The notes beneath the pieces were generated by a model. The model did no database searches and was not told the DNA's origin. It was given only the letters and a program-made list of their open reading frames with translations. A program made the position numbers and the translations under genes. Positions 44,114-52,918 of a DNA stretch of 64,000 bases are shown piece after piece. Source of the DNA: Pseudomonadota bacterium (GTDB taxonomy: Bacteria; Pseudomonadota; Alphaproteobacteria; Rhizobiales; Xanthobacteraceae); assembly GCA_023435725.1 (NCBI GenBank), contig JAEYRD010000236.1, forward strand, positions 1-64,000. The letters are read 5' to 3'. Positions within the stretch are counted from its first letter, which is position 1, and each line of letters starts with the position of its first letter.

Positions 44114-44944
44114 CTACCGCGCCAGCCACTCCGCGACTTCCTTCTGCGACTCCGCACGCGCCTCCGCATCGGTACCGAGATGGCCGTGCTCGGGCGCCGT
44201 GGCGTCGGTGCTTCCGGCAGCTGCGTGCAGCGGCGTGTTGGCGCGGTCGAAATCGTGATAGGCGCCGGGATAGACCACGATACGCGCGAGTGCGCTGCGG
44301 CCATGCGCACCATCGACCATCTGGCGGCAGGCCGGCGGCGACGACACGTCGTCATCGGCGCCGATCAGCACCAGGGTCGGCACCCGCGTGCTCCAGCCGA
44401 GGCCGGCGGAAATCCGGCAGTCCGGGTAGAACGCGATCGCGGCGCGAAAATCCGGGCTCGCATCGCGCGCGGCGTTCTGCGGACGCACGGCCCACAGCAG
44501 CGCGCTCGCGCCGTTGGCCCAGCCGATCAGGCTGACACGGCTGCGCGCCACCCAGGTTTGCTTCATCAGCCAGGCGCGCGACGCCGCGACGTCGGCAACG
44601 CGCTCGCGCCGCGCCTTGACGTGCATCTCCTTGACCCGGCATTGCGGCCCGAGTTCGCGCGAGCCGTAGCTGTCAGGCAGCAGCACGGCGTTGCCAGCCT
44701 TGAGCAGCCGCTCGGCCCAGTCGCGATAGCGCGACTGCACCGGATCGGAATGGCTGCCGAGGCCGTCGCAGCCGTGCAGCGCGATCACGGTCGGAAACGG
44801 TCCGTCACCCTCGGGCTTGTAGAGTTGCGCATGCAGGATTCCGGACGCCAGCGGAATGTCGACCTGCTGCGGCGCAGGCGTCGGCGCGGCATGCGCGGCC
44901 GACATCAGGAGTGTCAGGAACAGGGCGGTCAGTCGAAGGCGCAT
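44114..44944 (-). CDS. Exported dienelactone-hydrolase-like protein with altered nucleophile
   Basis: A 276-residue alpha/beta hydrolase with a signal peptide (MRLRLTALFLTLLMSAAHAA). The oxyanion segment is TVIALHGCDGLG. The acid (Asp198 or Asp199 in LIGADDDVSS) and histidine (His230 in PGAYHDFD) of the triad are present. The nucleophile elbow reads LIGWANGAS, with Ala143 where Ser or Cys is expected. It may be inactive or use another residue. The start at the signal peptide replaces a longer frame with 32 extra codons. Confidence 0.78.
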   Translation of the reverse strand: MRLRLTALFLTLLMSAAHAAPTPAPQQVDIPLASGILHAQLYKPEGDGPFPTVIALHGCDGLGSHSDPVQSRYRDWAERLLKAGNAVLLPDSYGSRELGPQCRVKEMHVKARRERVADVAASRAWLMKQTWVARSRVSLIGWANGASALLWAVRPQNAARDASPDFRAAIAFYPDCRISAGLGWSTRVPTLVLIGADDDVSSPPACRQMVDGAHGRSALARIVVYPGAYHDFDRANTPLHAAAGSTDATAPEHGHLGTDAEARAESQKEVAEWLAR

Positions 44945-45153
44945 CGGACTCTGCCGTATGAGGAACCGGCCTGCGAGAGCGCCGGACCAACGATCCTTCG
45001 GTGGAAGCACTATCATGCGGGAACGGCGGCAAAACATCACAAACCGGTGGGTTTACCGGGCGGACAAGCCACCCTATCTATGCTACATCCCGTCCAACAC
45101 GTCGTGCCCTCCAGGGTTTTCCAGGGAGAGGCCTTCCACGGAGACTTTCGACC

Positions 45154-45381
45154 GTGCTGAACAAATTCGGCCCCTCGGGCCATGGCGAAGCGCAGGTGCA
45201 ATATCTCGACGGCGATTTCCGCGTGATCTCGCCGGGGACCTTCGTGCGCTGCGCGATCACCGACGCGCGGATCCCGCTCGACGAACTGAAGTACTGGAGC
45301 GTGGACCGGCAGGAAGCCTACGCCACGCCCACCGCCGTGTTGCAGCGACACTTCCCCGGCGCGCTGAAGCCGCGGCCGTGA
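45154..45381 (+). CDS. DUF2093 domain protein
   Basis: A 75-residue protein of the alphaproteobacterial DUF2093 family, function unknown. The family signature is clear: VQYLDGDFRVISPGTFVRCA, then ITDARIPLDELKYWSVDRQE. It starts with GTG, nine bases after GGAG; upstream codons show no homology. It converges with the PsiF-like gene, 16 bp apart. Confidence 0.82.
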   Translation: MLNKFGPSGHGEAQVQYLDGDFRVISPGTFVRCAITDARIPLDELKYWSVDRQEAYATPTAVLQRHFPGALKPRP

Positions 45382-45397
45382 GACCGCGCCCGCGCGG

Positions 45398-45700
45398 TTA
45401 TTGCTGCTCCGTGCCATCGCCGCCCACGCAGGTCTTGATAGAACTCTTCCGCGCCTCGCCCACGATCTTCTGATCGATCGCCTGCTTCAGGCAATCGAGC
45501 CGCGCTTGCGCCATGCACAGTTGCATCTGGTCGCGCTTGTCCTGTCCCTTCAGGTTTTGCGTCGTCGCCAGGCACGTGACGCGCCTGGTCGCGGGAACCG
45601 GCACCGTGCCGGTTGGAGCCGCCGGCGTCGTTTGCGCAAACATGGGCGCAATGATCAGACACACAAGGCTGGCGGCGACGGCCGCGGACGGCAGTTTCAT
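45398..45700 (-). CDS. Exported PsiF-repeat-like protein
   Basis: A 100-residue protein with a signal peptide (MKLPSAAVAASLVCLIIAPM, cleavage near FAQ) and two short Cys-containing repeats, TCLATTQNLKGQDKRDQMQL followed by CMAQARLDC and IVGEARKSSIKTCVGG. These resemble PsiF repeats (C...K-G...R..F/M..C). PsiF was named as a phosphate-starvation protein in E. coli, function unknown. GGAG lies 8 bp before the ATG. No pho box was found. Confidence 0.68.
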   Translation of the reverse strand: MKLPSAAVAASLVCLIIAPMFAQTTPAAPTGTVPVPATRRVTCLATTQNLKGQDKRDQMQLCMAQARLDCLKQAIDQKIVGEARKSSIKTCVGGDGTEQQ

Positions 45701-45929
45701 CGAATTCTCCTGATCGGACTTGAACCGATAGGAGTCCTGCGATGAATGTCGCCTGAATGGCAGGCTCCCGTCGGGTGGGCAGGGCGACTGGCCCGCCGAA
45801 GCTCAGAGAGCCGAGGCGGACCGTTTTGGGGACCGACACGGCCCTCCAGAGTGTCAGCTTACGACGCCGAGCGGAACGCCCTGTCTTCGGGCCAAGCGGC
45901 CGTGCTGCGATCCTCGCAAACCGTCGACT

Positions 45930-46328
45930 TCACATCGGGCAGCGAACGTACAGCATTTCCATGGGCACAGGCCCCTTGGAGCTGAGGGTGATGTTGTTCT
46001 CTCCGGTGACTTTCACGTCGAAAGTAACATCTGAAATCGCGACGCCGTCCGAGCACGCCGCAATCACCCGCTTATCCGGCCCGTCGTCGTGCATCGATTT
46101 GATAGTGCATTTCTGCATTGTGCCGGTTATTTGCCTTCCCTGAACGATCAAACCGCCCGCGTTGAGATCAGCATCTTTCTTGAACGCAAGCTTGTTGTTT
46201 TCCTTGGTAAACATATTACCGCAGGCCGAAGCGTCGATCGTCCATGCTCCGTTCAAATCCGCGGCCTGCGTCGATGCCGATTGCGTGACGAGGAGCATTA
46301 GCGAAAGCAACGGAATGAAGATTTTCAT
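45930..46328 (-). CDS. Small exported hypothetical protein
   Basis: A 132-residue protein with a signal peptide (MKIFIPLLSLMLLVTQSAST, cleavage after TQA). The mature part has LNGAWTIDASACGNMF near its start and Cys residues near 76, 93 and 130, suggesting a small secreted beta-rich domain. No family is recognised. GGAGAG precedes the ATG. Two FixK/FNR-like boxes lie 166-198 bp upstream and point to low-oxygen control. It has lower GC than its neighbours. Confidence 0.68.
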   Translation of the reverse strand: MKIFIPLLSLMLLVTQSASTQAADLNGAWTIDASACGNMFTKENNKLAFKKDADLNAGGLIVQGRQITGTMQKCTIKSMHDDGPDKRVIAACSDGVAISDVTFDVKVTGENNITLSSKGPVPMEMLYVRCPM

Positions 46329-46493
46329 GAAACTCTCCGATGAGATAGCCAATGAGCTACTGGAGCCCGTTCGATTGAACGTGGAATTGTCGTCAAACCG
46401 GTCGCTTCGAAGCAGGCAAGCGTCGCACGCCGACGATGGCCTTTCGTGTCACTTTCAAGACGCTTGGCGTGCAAGGAATTGGGGGATCACTCG

Positions 46494-46526
46494 TTGATCT
46501 AGGTCAATCCCTTTGATCTGGACCAA
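46494..46526. promoter_or_regulatory. Tandem FixK/FNR-like boxes
   Basis: TTGATCTAGGTCAA (46494-46507) fits TTGA-N6-TCAA fully. TTGATCTGGACCAA (46513-46526) has a perfect left half and CCAA on the right. Their centres are 19 bp apart. The only gene reading away from them is the small exported protein ending at 45930. I could not identify a good -10 at the class II distance. Confidence 0.55.
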
Positions 46527-46569
46527 TTCAGCGCTGCGGCGGACGAGTCTCTTTGCCCGGCTTACAGGA

Positions 46570-47586
46570 TCATCGCCTGCTGAACCGCCGCTCGCGCGCC
46601 CTGTAGAGATGATCGCTGATCAATTGTCGCAGCTTCACCGGGTCGTCGAATTCGAGCTGGACCGCGAACGGCACGATACCGTCAGGCACACCTTCACGGC
46701 CGCGCAGACGCGCGAGATCCTTTTCCGTCGTCACCAGCGTGAGTTGCTCGCGCTGTGATTCCGCCGCGAGCGCGGCGATCTCATTATGCGAAAACACGTG
46801 GTGATCGGCGAACGGACGTGTGCGCACGACCTCGATGCCGCTGGCGCGCAAGCTGCGGAAGAAGCGCTCGGGATCGCCGATGCCAGCGAAGGCGAAAACC
46901 CGCTTGCCCAGGAGCTGCGCGACCGAGGCCGCATCCGGCTTCAGGCGCGCGCGCAGCTCCGGCTTGTCGCGCTTCGCAATCTCGGCCGCAACATCGTTGG
47001 CGGCGTGACCGTCGCCGATCATCACCAGCGCATCGGTGCGCGCGAGCTGCGCCCTCAGTGGTGCGCGCAGGGGACCGGCAGGGAACACCTTGCCGTTGCC
47101 GAGGCCGCGCTCGCTGTCGATCACGATCAGCGACGCATCCTTGAGCAGGCGCGGGTTCTGGAAACCGTCGTCCATCAGGATCACGGTGGCGCCTTGCGAC
47201 TTCGCGAGCGCGACACCATCGAGGCGGTCGCGCGCGACCGCGACCGGAACGTCGCGCGCCATCATCAGCGGCTCGTCACCGACGTCGGCCGCGGTGTGGC
47301 GCTCGCGATCGACCATCACCGGGCCCTTCAGGCGTCCGCCATAGCCGCGGCTGAGCACCACCGGCGTCTCGCCGAGCTCGCGCAGCAGCTTCGTCAGCGC
47401 CAGCACGGTCGGCGTCTTGCCGGCGCCGCCGACATGGTAATTGCCGACGCAGATCACGGGGATGCCGGCGTCAACGCCATTGCGCGCCATCCGGCGCGCC
47501 GTGAGCGCGCCATAGAGCGCGCCCAACGGGCTCAGGACCAGCGACTTCGGGGAACGTGGCCGGTACCAGAAGGCCGGCTCACGCAT
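46570..47586 (-). CDS. lpxK: Tetraacyldisaccharide 4'-kinase LpxK
   Basis: LpxK phosphorylates the 4' position of the lipid A disaccharide at the inner membrane. The 338-residue protein has the P-loop GNYHVGGAGKTPTVLALTKL (from about residue 47) and VILMDDGFQNPRL. Its N-terminus MREPAFWYRPRSPKSLVLSP is typical of rhizobial LpxK. The start overlaps the stop of kdtA by 8 bp. It is the last gene of an envelope operon running from pmbA. Confidence 0.94.
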   Translation of the reverse strand: MREPAFWYRPRSPKSLVLSPLGALYGALTARRMARNGVDAGIPVICVGNYHVGGAGKTPTVLALTKLLRELGETPVVLSRGYGGRLKGPVMVDRERHTAADVGDEPLMMARDVPVAVARDRLDGVALAKSQGATVILMDDGFQNPRLLKDASLIVIDSERGLGNGKVFPAGPLRAPLRAQLARTDALVMIGDGHAANDVAAEIAKRDKPELRARLKPDAASVAQLLGKRVFAFAGIGDPERFFRSLRASGIEVVRTRPFADHHVFSHNEIAALAAESQREQLTLVTTEKDLARLRGREGVPDGIVPFAVQLEFDDPVKLRQLISDHLYRARERRFSRR

Positions 47587-48895
47587 TGGCGGCTCCCATC
47601 TCGATCCGCAGCTGCAACAGATAGGGCTCGAGCGCGGTCATCGTGCGATTCAGCGCGCCGCCGAGCTCCTCGACAACGCCGCTGCCTGCGCGCTGCATCC
47701 TGTCGCGCACGGTGGAATCGGCCAGCAGCTGGCCGAGCTGCTTGACCAGCGCCTCCTGCGTATCAGCCTGCCGTGCCCCGCCGCTGCCGTCGAGCGCCTC
47801 GTAGACGTCGGCGAAGTTGAAGACGTGCGGACCATGCACGATCGCGGCGCCGAGCTTGATCGCCTCGATCGGATTCTGGCCGCCATGGCGGATCAGCGAA
47901 CCGCCCATGAACACGATCGGCGAGAGGCGGTAGAACAGGCCGAGCTCGCCCATGGTGTCGGCGACATAGACATCGGTCGCGGCTGTCGGCAGCTCCTCGC
48001 GCGAACGCAAGGCCGGCTTCAGACCGGACGCCGTGATCAGGCCCGCGATCGAGGAGCCGCGATCAAGATGCCGCGGCACGATCACGGTCAGGAGCTGCGG
48101 GAAGAAACCGACGAGGCTGCGATGCGCCGCGACCAGCATCTCGTCCTCGCCCGGATGGGTCGAGGCCGCGACGATGATCGGACGCCCGCGCGTCATCGCC
48201 ATCAGCCGTTCGAGCTTTGCGGGATCGGCGGGCGGCGCCGGCACGTCGAGCTTGAGATTGCCCGTGGTGACGACGTCCCGGCCGCCGAGCGCGGAGAATC
48301 GCTCCGCATCGGTCTTCGACTGCGCGAGGCAGATGTCGAAGCGCGAGAGCAGCGCCGAGATGGTGCCGTACATGCGCCGCCAGCGCGGGAAGGAGCGCGG
48401 CGACATCCGCCCGTTGATCAGCACCATCGGCACCCGGCGCGCACCGCCTGCCAGGATCAGGTTCGGCCACAGATCGGATTCGATGAACAGCGCCAGCGAC
48501 GGCTTCCAGTGGTCGAGGAAGCGCGCGACATAGCGCGGGGAATCATACGGCACGTATTGATGAATGACGTCGGGCGGAAAACGTTTTGCAACGACGGCGG
48601 CCGAGGTGACGGTGCCGGAGGTGAGCAGGATGCGCAGGTTGAGATCGCGCAAGCGCTCGATCAGCGCGGCTGCGGCCAGAACCTCGCCGACGCTGGCGCC
48701 GTGAATCCAGACCAGCGGGCCGTGCGGCCGCACGTCCTGGCTGAGACCCCGCCGTTCGCCGACGCGCGCGGGATCTTCCTTGCCCTGCTTCAGCCGCCGC
48801 TTGATCAGCGCAGGCGCAAGCGGCACCAGGCCGGAGGCCAGTCGCTGATACATCCGCAGCGTCATCGGCAGCGAACTGGGCAGCGAATTAGGCAT
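47579..48895 (-). CDS. waaA: 3-deoxy-D-manno-octulosonic acid transferase (KdtA/WaaA)
   Basis: This enzyme adds Kdo to the lipid A precursor. The 438-residue protein has the N-terminal membrane helix region, the acceptor-side WIHGASVGEVLAAAALIERL with the catalytic Glu, FIESDLWPNLI, and the GT30/GT-B donor site FMGGSLIRHGGQNPIEAIK. The ATG at MPNSLPSSLPMTLRMYQRLA overlaps the acyltransferase stop by 8 bp. It is coupled to lpxK downstream. Confidence 0.94.
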   Translation of the reverse strand: MPNSLPSSLPMTLRMYQRLASGLVPLAPALIKRRLKQGKEDPARVGERRGLSQDVRPHGPLVWIHGASVGEVLAAAALIERLRDLNLRILLTSGTVTSAAVVAKRFPPDVIHQYVPYDSPRYVARFLDHWKPSLALFIESDLWPNLILAGGARRVPMVLINGRMSPRSFPRWRRMYGTISALLSRFDICLAQSKTDAERFSALGGRDVVTTGNLKLDVPAPPADPAKLERLMAMTRGRPIIVAASTHPGEDEMLVAAHRSLVGFFPQLLTVIVPRHLDRGSSIAGLITASGLKPALRSREELPTAATDVYVADTMGELGLFYRLSPIVFMGGSLIRHGGQNPIEAIKLGAAIVHGPHVFNFADVYEALDGSGGARQADTQEALVKQLGQLLADSTVRDRMQRAGSGVVEELGGALNRTMTALEPYLLQLRIEMGAANA

Positions 48896-49601
48896 CTTCC
48901 GGTCCCGGGCGGCCGAGCTGCGCATAGGCGCGACGGGTCGCCTCGTTCAACGTCTCTTCCAGCTCCAGCCGCAGCGCTTCCATGGTGGCTGCGTCGGCGT
49001 CCGGCGGAACGTGAATTTCCTTGATGCCGACCAAGGCGCCTCGCCCGAACGGCAGATTGATGGTGGTCCGGTCCCAGTTCTTGAGCCGGATGAAGCGGCT
49101 GGTCGCCATCGCGAAAGGCATGATCGGCCGTCCCGATTCTCGTGCCAGCATGATAATGCCGAGTCCTGCGACGCGCGAGCGCTTCGGGACATCGGCGGTC
49201 AGCGCGACATTACAGCCGTCCTCGAGCGTCCGCACCATCTCCTTGAAGGCGCCGACCCCGCCTTTGCGGTGGAAAGCTCCACCATGGTCGCCGGAGCCAC
49301 GGATGGTGCCGATGCCGAGCCGCTCGGCCGCGATAGCATTGAACTCGCCGTCGCGGTGGCGGGAGATCAGGACCCTGGCCTTGTACCAGTCCTTGTTCTT
49401 GATGAAGGGGGTGAGGAAATGCTGGCCGTGCCAGAACGCGAAGATCGCCGGAATCTGCGGCTCGACGCGCTCATAGACGTCCGGCGGATCGAACGTGAAC
49501 TTGTTGGTCCGCCAGACCAGACGCAGATATTCGGCCGCCAGGATCCCGACGGCACGCTGAAACCAGCTGCTTCGCAGCGTATTGCGAAGCAGTTTTTTCA
49601 A
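48888..49601 (-). CDS. DUF374 lysophospholipid acyltransferase-family protein
   Basis: A 237-residue membrane-associated protein of the DUF374 family, related to LpxL/PlsC acyltransferases. An N-terminal hydrophobic segment precedes FAFWHGQHFLTPF. ISRHRDGEFNAIAAERLGIG gives the H-x3/4-D/E-type catalytic site, followed by TADVPKRSRVAGLGIIMLAR. It likely acylates lipid A or a related lipid, consistent with kdtA and lpxK immediately downstream. It overlaps both neighbours (4 and 8 bp). Confidence 0.85.
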   Translation of the reverse strand: MKKLLRNTLRSSWFQRAVGILAAEYLRLVWRTNKFTFDPPDVYERVEPQIPAIFAFWHGQHFLTPFIKNKDWYKARVLISRHRDGEFNAIAAERLGIGTIRGSGDHGGAFHRKGGVGAFKEMVRTLEDGCNVALTADVPKRSRVAGLGIIMLARESGRPIMPFAMATSRFIRLKNWDRTTINLPFGRGALVGIKEIHVPPDADAATMEALRLELEETLNEATRRAYAQLGRPGPEDA

Positions 49602-49846
49602 CGCGCCGGCTTCGGTTCTTGATTCGGGTCGAGCAGCCGATGGAGATGGACGATGAAGTAGCGCATCTGCGCGTTGTCGACCGTGCTCTGCGCCTTGGCC
49701 CGCCAGGCGGCGTGCGCGGCCGCATAGTTCGGATAGAGGCCGACGATCTCGACGTCGTCGAGGTTCTTGAAGGTATTGTGCTCGAGATCGAGCAGTTCGC
49801 CTCCAATCACGAGATGGAGCAGTTGTTGCGGGGCACTATCTGGCAT
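49598..49846 (-). CDS. DUF4170 domain protein
   Basis: An 82-residue protein of the alphaproteobacterial DUF4170 family, function unknown. LLHLVIGGELLDLEHNTFKN and IVGLYPNYAAAHAAWRAKAQ are the family landmarks. The ATG follows AGGA; 15 upstream codons were dropped. It overlaps the acyltransferase start by 4 bp. Its constant place in this lipid A operon suggests a role in envelope synthesis or its control. Confidence 0.82.
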   Translation of the reverse strand: MPDSAPQQLLHLVIGGELLDLEHNTFKNLDDVEIVGLYPNYAAAHAAWRAKAQSTVDNAQMRYFIVHLHRLLDPNQEPKPAR

Positions 49847-49906
49847 GGGTTCTGTTCCTAAGAGGCTGCCCGGCAAAGCAGTTTTCGACAAGCACGACGA
49901 AAGCGC

Positions 49907-50725
49907 TCAGGGCAAGGGACGGCTTCGAAAATGCGCGACAATGCTCGCATGACGATCGCGCCCCGCTGCCACCAGCACCCCGTGCGTCACTTCCCGGCGG
50001 TTATAGAGGATGGGATCTCCGGAGAGGTCGCTCATCCTACCATCCGCTTCCTGCACGATCAAATCGGCCGCCGCAAGGTCCCAATCATGGCTGTTGCCCC
50101 CCGCAAAAGCCGCATCCAGCGCGCCATCGGCGACCCGGCAGAGGCGGAGCGCGAGCGAACCGATTCGCGGGTGCAGCCTGATGTCGCCGCCCGAGCTATT
50201 GAGTCGCTCGACCATCGGCTTCGGGCCGGCAACGCGGGAGAAGTCGAGCGCGGATCCGCCCGCCGCGCGCACGGCCCTGCCGTTGAGCGTCGTGCCCCGG
50301 CCGCGGGCCGCGAAGAAGAACTCATCGCTCGTCGGCGCGAACACCGCGGCGAGGACGGGCGAAGCATCCTCGACGAGCGCGACGCTGACGCACCATTCGT
50401 CATGGCCGTTGAGATAATTGCGGGTGCCGTCGATGGGATCGACCACCCATGTCAGCCGCCGCGACAGTCGCACCGCATCGTCGGCGCTCTCCTCCGACAG
50501 CCAGCCATAGTCGGGCGTCGCAGTGCGCAGTCGCGCTTCGAGCAGGTCGTTGACGGCGATGTCGGCTTCCGACACCGGCGAGGACGCGCCCTTGATCCAC
50601 TTCTTCAGCTCGGTGCGGAACATCGATCGCGCGAGCGCTCCCGCTTCCCGCACCGTGTCTCTCAGCAGCGTCGCATCGCGCGTCAGGACGGTCTCGTCGA
50701 TAGATTTCGCGTCAGCGTCCGCCAA
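49907..50725 (-). CDS. Inositol monophosphatase-family (CysQ-like) phosphatase
   Basis: A 272-residue Mg2+-dependent phosphatase. Metal ligands are in WLSEESADD (Glu) and WVVDPIDGTRNYLNG (DPxDGT), and the third site is SHDWDLAAADLIVQEADG. It fits the CysQ/SuhB superfamily, which acts on 3'-phosphoadenosine 5'-phosphate, inositol phosphates or similar. The start overlaps the 3' end of pmbA by 14 bp. About 60 bp separate it from the DUF4170 gene. Confidence 0.87.
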   Translation of the reverse strand: MADADAKSIDETVLTRDATLLRDTVREAGALARSMFRTELKKWIKGASSPVSEADIAVNDLLEARLRTATPDYGWLSEESADDAVRLSRRLTWVVDPIDGTRNYLNGHDEWCVSVALVEDASPVLAAVFAPTSDEFFFAARGRGTTLNGRAVRAAGGSALDFSRVAGPKPMVERLNSSGGDIRLHPRIGSLALRLCRVADGALDAAFAGGNSHDWDLAAADLIVQEADGRMSDLSGDPILYNRREVTHGVLVAAGRDRHASIVAHFRSRPLP

Positions 50726-52109
50726 GCGTCAAACCCTCGATGCGCACGGTCGGCGCATTGATGCCGTAGCGAAACTCGAGATTGTTCGCGGGCTGCATCG
50801 ACTTGAAGATCTCGAACAGGTGCCCTGCGATCGTCACTTCGCTCACGGGATAGGTGAGCTCGCCGTTCTCGATCCAGAAGCCGGAGGCGCCGCGGCTGTA
50901 ATCGCCGGTGACGCCGTTGACGCCGGAGCCGATCAGGTCAGTGACGTAGAACCCCTGCTTGATGTCGGAGATCAGCTCGGCCGGCGTCGGCGTGCCGGCT
51001 TCGAGATGCAGATTGTAGGGCCCCGGCGACGGCGAGGAGGAGACGCCGCGATGGGCGTGGCCGGTGGTGGTGAGGCCCAGCTCGCGGGCGGTGGCGCAGT
51101 CGAGCAGCCAGGTGGTCAGCACACCCTCGTCGACGAGCGCGATCCTCTTCACGGCAACGCCTTCGGCGTCGAAGGTCTGCGAGCGCAGACCGCGCTTGCG
51201 CAGGGGATCGTCGATGATGCGGATGTTTTTCGCAAAGAGCTGCTGGCCGAGCTTGTCCTTCAGGAAGCTGGTCTTGCGCGCGATCGAGGCGCCGTTGATG
51301 GCGCCGACGACATGGCCGACCAGGGAGCCCGCGACGCGCGGATCGAACACGACCGGCACCTTGCAGGTCTCGACCTTGCGCGGATTGAAGCGCGCCACGG
51401 TGCGCTCGCCGGCGGAACGGCCGACGACTTCCGGCGACAACAGGTCGGCGCCGTGCGGCGCCGAGGTGAAGTCGTAGTCGCGCTCCATGCTGGTGCCTTC
51501 GCCTGATATGGCGGTGGCGGAGATGCCCTGGCTGGAACGCAAATAGGAACCATGGAAGCCGGTGCTGGTGACGAGCACCATGCCGCCCATGCCGGCAGAC
51601 GCCGATGCGCCGCCGGACTTGGTCACGCCCTTCACGGCAAGTGCTGCAGCTTCGGCCGCGAGCGCGCGGCGCTCGAGCTCGGCCGTCGCCGGCACGTCGG
51701 GATCGAGCAGGTCGAGATCGGGGAAGTCGCGCGCGAGCAGCGCGGGATCGGCAAGGCCGACATATTTGTCGACGGGCGCGACCCTGGCCATCGCGACCGC
51801 GCGTTCCGCGAGCTTGGTCACGGCATCGCCGCTGACGTCGTTGGTCGAGACCACCGCCTGGCGCTGGCCGACCAGCACGCGCAGGCCGACATCGTCGCCC
51901 TCGGAACGCTCGGATTCCTCGACGCGCCCGTCGCGCACCTCAACGCCTTGCGAGACGCCGCGGACCGCGACCGCATCGGCCGCATCGGCGCCGGCGCGCT
52001 TGGCCGCCTCCACCAGCCGCTGCGCCAGATCCGACAGCGCGGACTGATCGAACAGGTCGCGGTTTGCGGCGGGAGAAAGCGTCGAGCTTGCGGATGGTGA
52101 AGCGTTCAC
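50712..52109 (-). CDS. pmbA: TldD/PmbA-family metallopeptidase component, PmbA (TldE)
   Basis: PmbA (TldE) forms the TldD/TldE complex that processes modified peptides and was linked to microcin maturation and CcdA degradation. The 465-residue protein has the family core (AKRAGADAADAVAVRGVSQG near the start, GLRVLVGQRQAVVSTND, ARFNPRKVETCKVPVVFDPR) and the C-terminal GVNGVTGDYSRGASGFWIENGE. The HExxH zinc motif of TldD is absent, as expected for TldE. It is first in the pmbA-lpxK operon; 275 bp separate it from the divergent DUF6101 gene. Confidence 0.93.
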   Translation of the reverse strand: MNASPSASSTLSPAANRDLFDQSALSDLAQRLVEAAKRAGADAADAVAVRGVSQGVEVRDGRVEESERSEGDDVGLRVLVGQRQAVVSTNDVSGDAVTKLAERAVAMARVAPVDKYVGLADPALLARDFPDLDLLDPDVPATAELERRALAAEAAALAVKGVTKSGGASASAGMGGMVLVTSTGFHGSYLRSSQGISATAISGEGTSMERDYDFTSAPHGADLLSPEVVGRSAGERTVARFNPRKVETCKVPVVFDPRVAGSLVGHVVGAINGASIARKTSFLKDKLGQQLFAKNIRIIDDPLRKRGLRSQTFDAEGVAVKRIALVDEGVLTTWLLDCATARELGLTTTGHAHRGVSSSPSPGPYNLHLEAGTPTPAELISDIKQGFYVTDLIGSGVNGVTGDYSRGASGFWIENGELTYPVSEVTIAGHLFEIFKSMQPANNLEFRYGINAPTVRIEGLTLGGR

Positions 52110-52384
52110 GAACGAAATCCTGTTGAGGGCGGGGTTCGGACTTTGAGGGCGGCCGAACCCATCAAATGTGCCCTGATGGCTCGGACTTCAAGCATTTTCA
52201 GCCCGCAGAAAGCTCAGATTCGCACTCCCGGCGCAACGTCTCGTCAATCATGCGCGCCAAGGTCTTGTCAATCATACGCGGCGGTGACTCTGGATTAACC
52301 AGCCTTTTTAAGCGGTTTCAGAAAGGCGCGCGCTAAGGTCCTCGCATCGACCGGGAACATAATCCCGGCGGGGAGACTAAAGCC

Positions 52385-52903
52385 GTGAGGCGTCAAACAG
52401 CAACATGCGGGGTCGCTCCCGCCGGGTCGAGCCGTTCCTTGCGGCTCGACCCTCTTTCCCTTCCGGTCCGCTTCGATGCGCACGACCCGCGCGCCGACGG
52501 ATATGTCCGGCAGATCGAGCTTCATCGCGAGCGCGTCGTGCTGCGCCGTGCCGTCCGCGGCATGCAGATGGCGATCAACGTCCGCGTCAGCGACTTCACC
52601 GGCGTCGCGCTGCGCGGCAATGACGAGGCGCAGGCCCTCGTCCTCGTGCATCGCGATCCCTCGCTCTCCGTTCCGCTGCAGGTCAGCGCGGACGGTGAAG
52701 AGCTCACTGAGGCCTGGGCGATCTGGAGCGAACTCTTCGCGCTGCCGCAACTCGACGAAGGTGCGCGCGAGCCCGCGCCGCGCCGTCGCCGCTGCAATGC
52801 GATCCGCGCCCGCCGTCCGAAATTCCTGATGCGCCGCCGCGCCGGCATCGCCCGCGAGCTCGCGCTTCATCAGGGCGAGCGCGAGATCATCGCAAGGAAT
52901 TAA
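52385..52903 (+). CDS. DUF6101 family protein
   Basis: A 172-residue basic soluble protein with no known function, of a Bradyrhizobiaceae-restricted family. LSLPVRFDAHDPRADGYVRQ and HRERVVLRRAVRGMQMAINV give the central part. An Arg-rich stretch (RRRRCNAIRARRPKFLMRRR, about 132-151) dominates the C-terminus and could bind nucleic acid. The start is GTG behind GGGGAG. The 275 bp upstream hold only its promoter region and that of pmbA. Confidence 0.78.
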   Translation: MRRQTATCGVAPAGSSRSLRLDPLSLPVRFDAHDPRADGYVRQIELHRERVVLRRAVRGMQMAINVRVSDFTGVALRGNDEAQALVLVHRDPSLSVPLQVSADGEELTEAWAIWSELFALPQLDEGAREPAPRRRRCNAIRARRPKFLMRRRAGIARELALHQGEREIIARN

Positions 52904-52918
52904 GCGGCAATCACGAGT

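Noticed and set aside
45746..45985. 79-codon plus-strand frame between the PsiF-like and exported protein genes
   Set aside because: No ribosome binding site or homology, and it overlaps the 3' end of the minus-strand gene.
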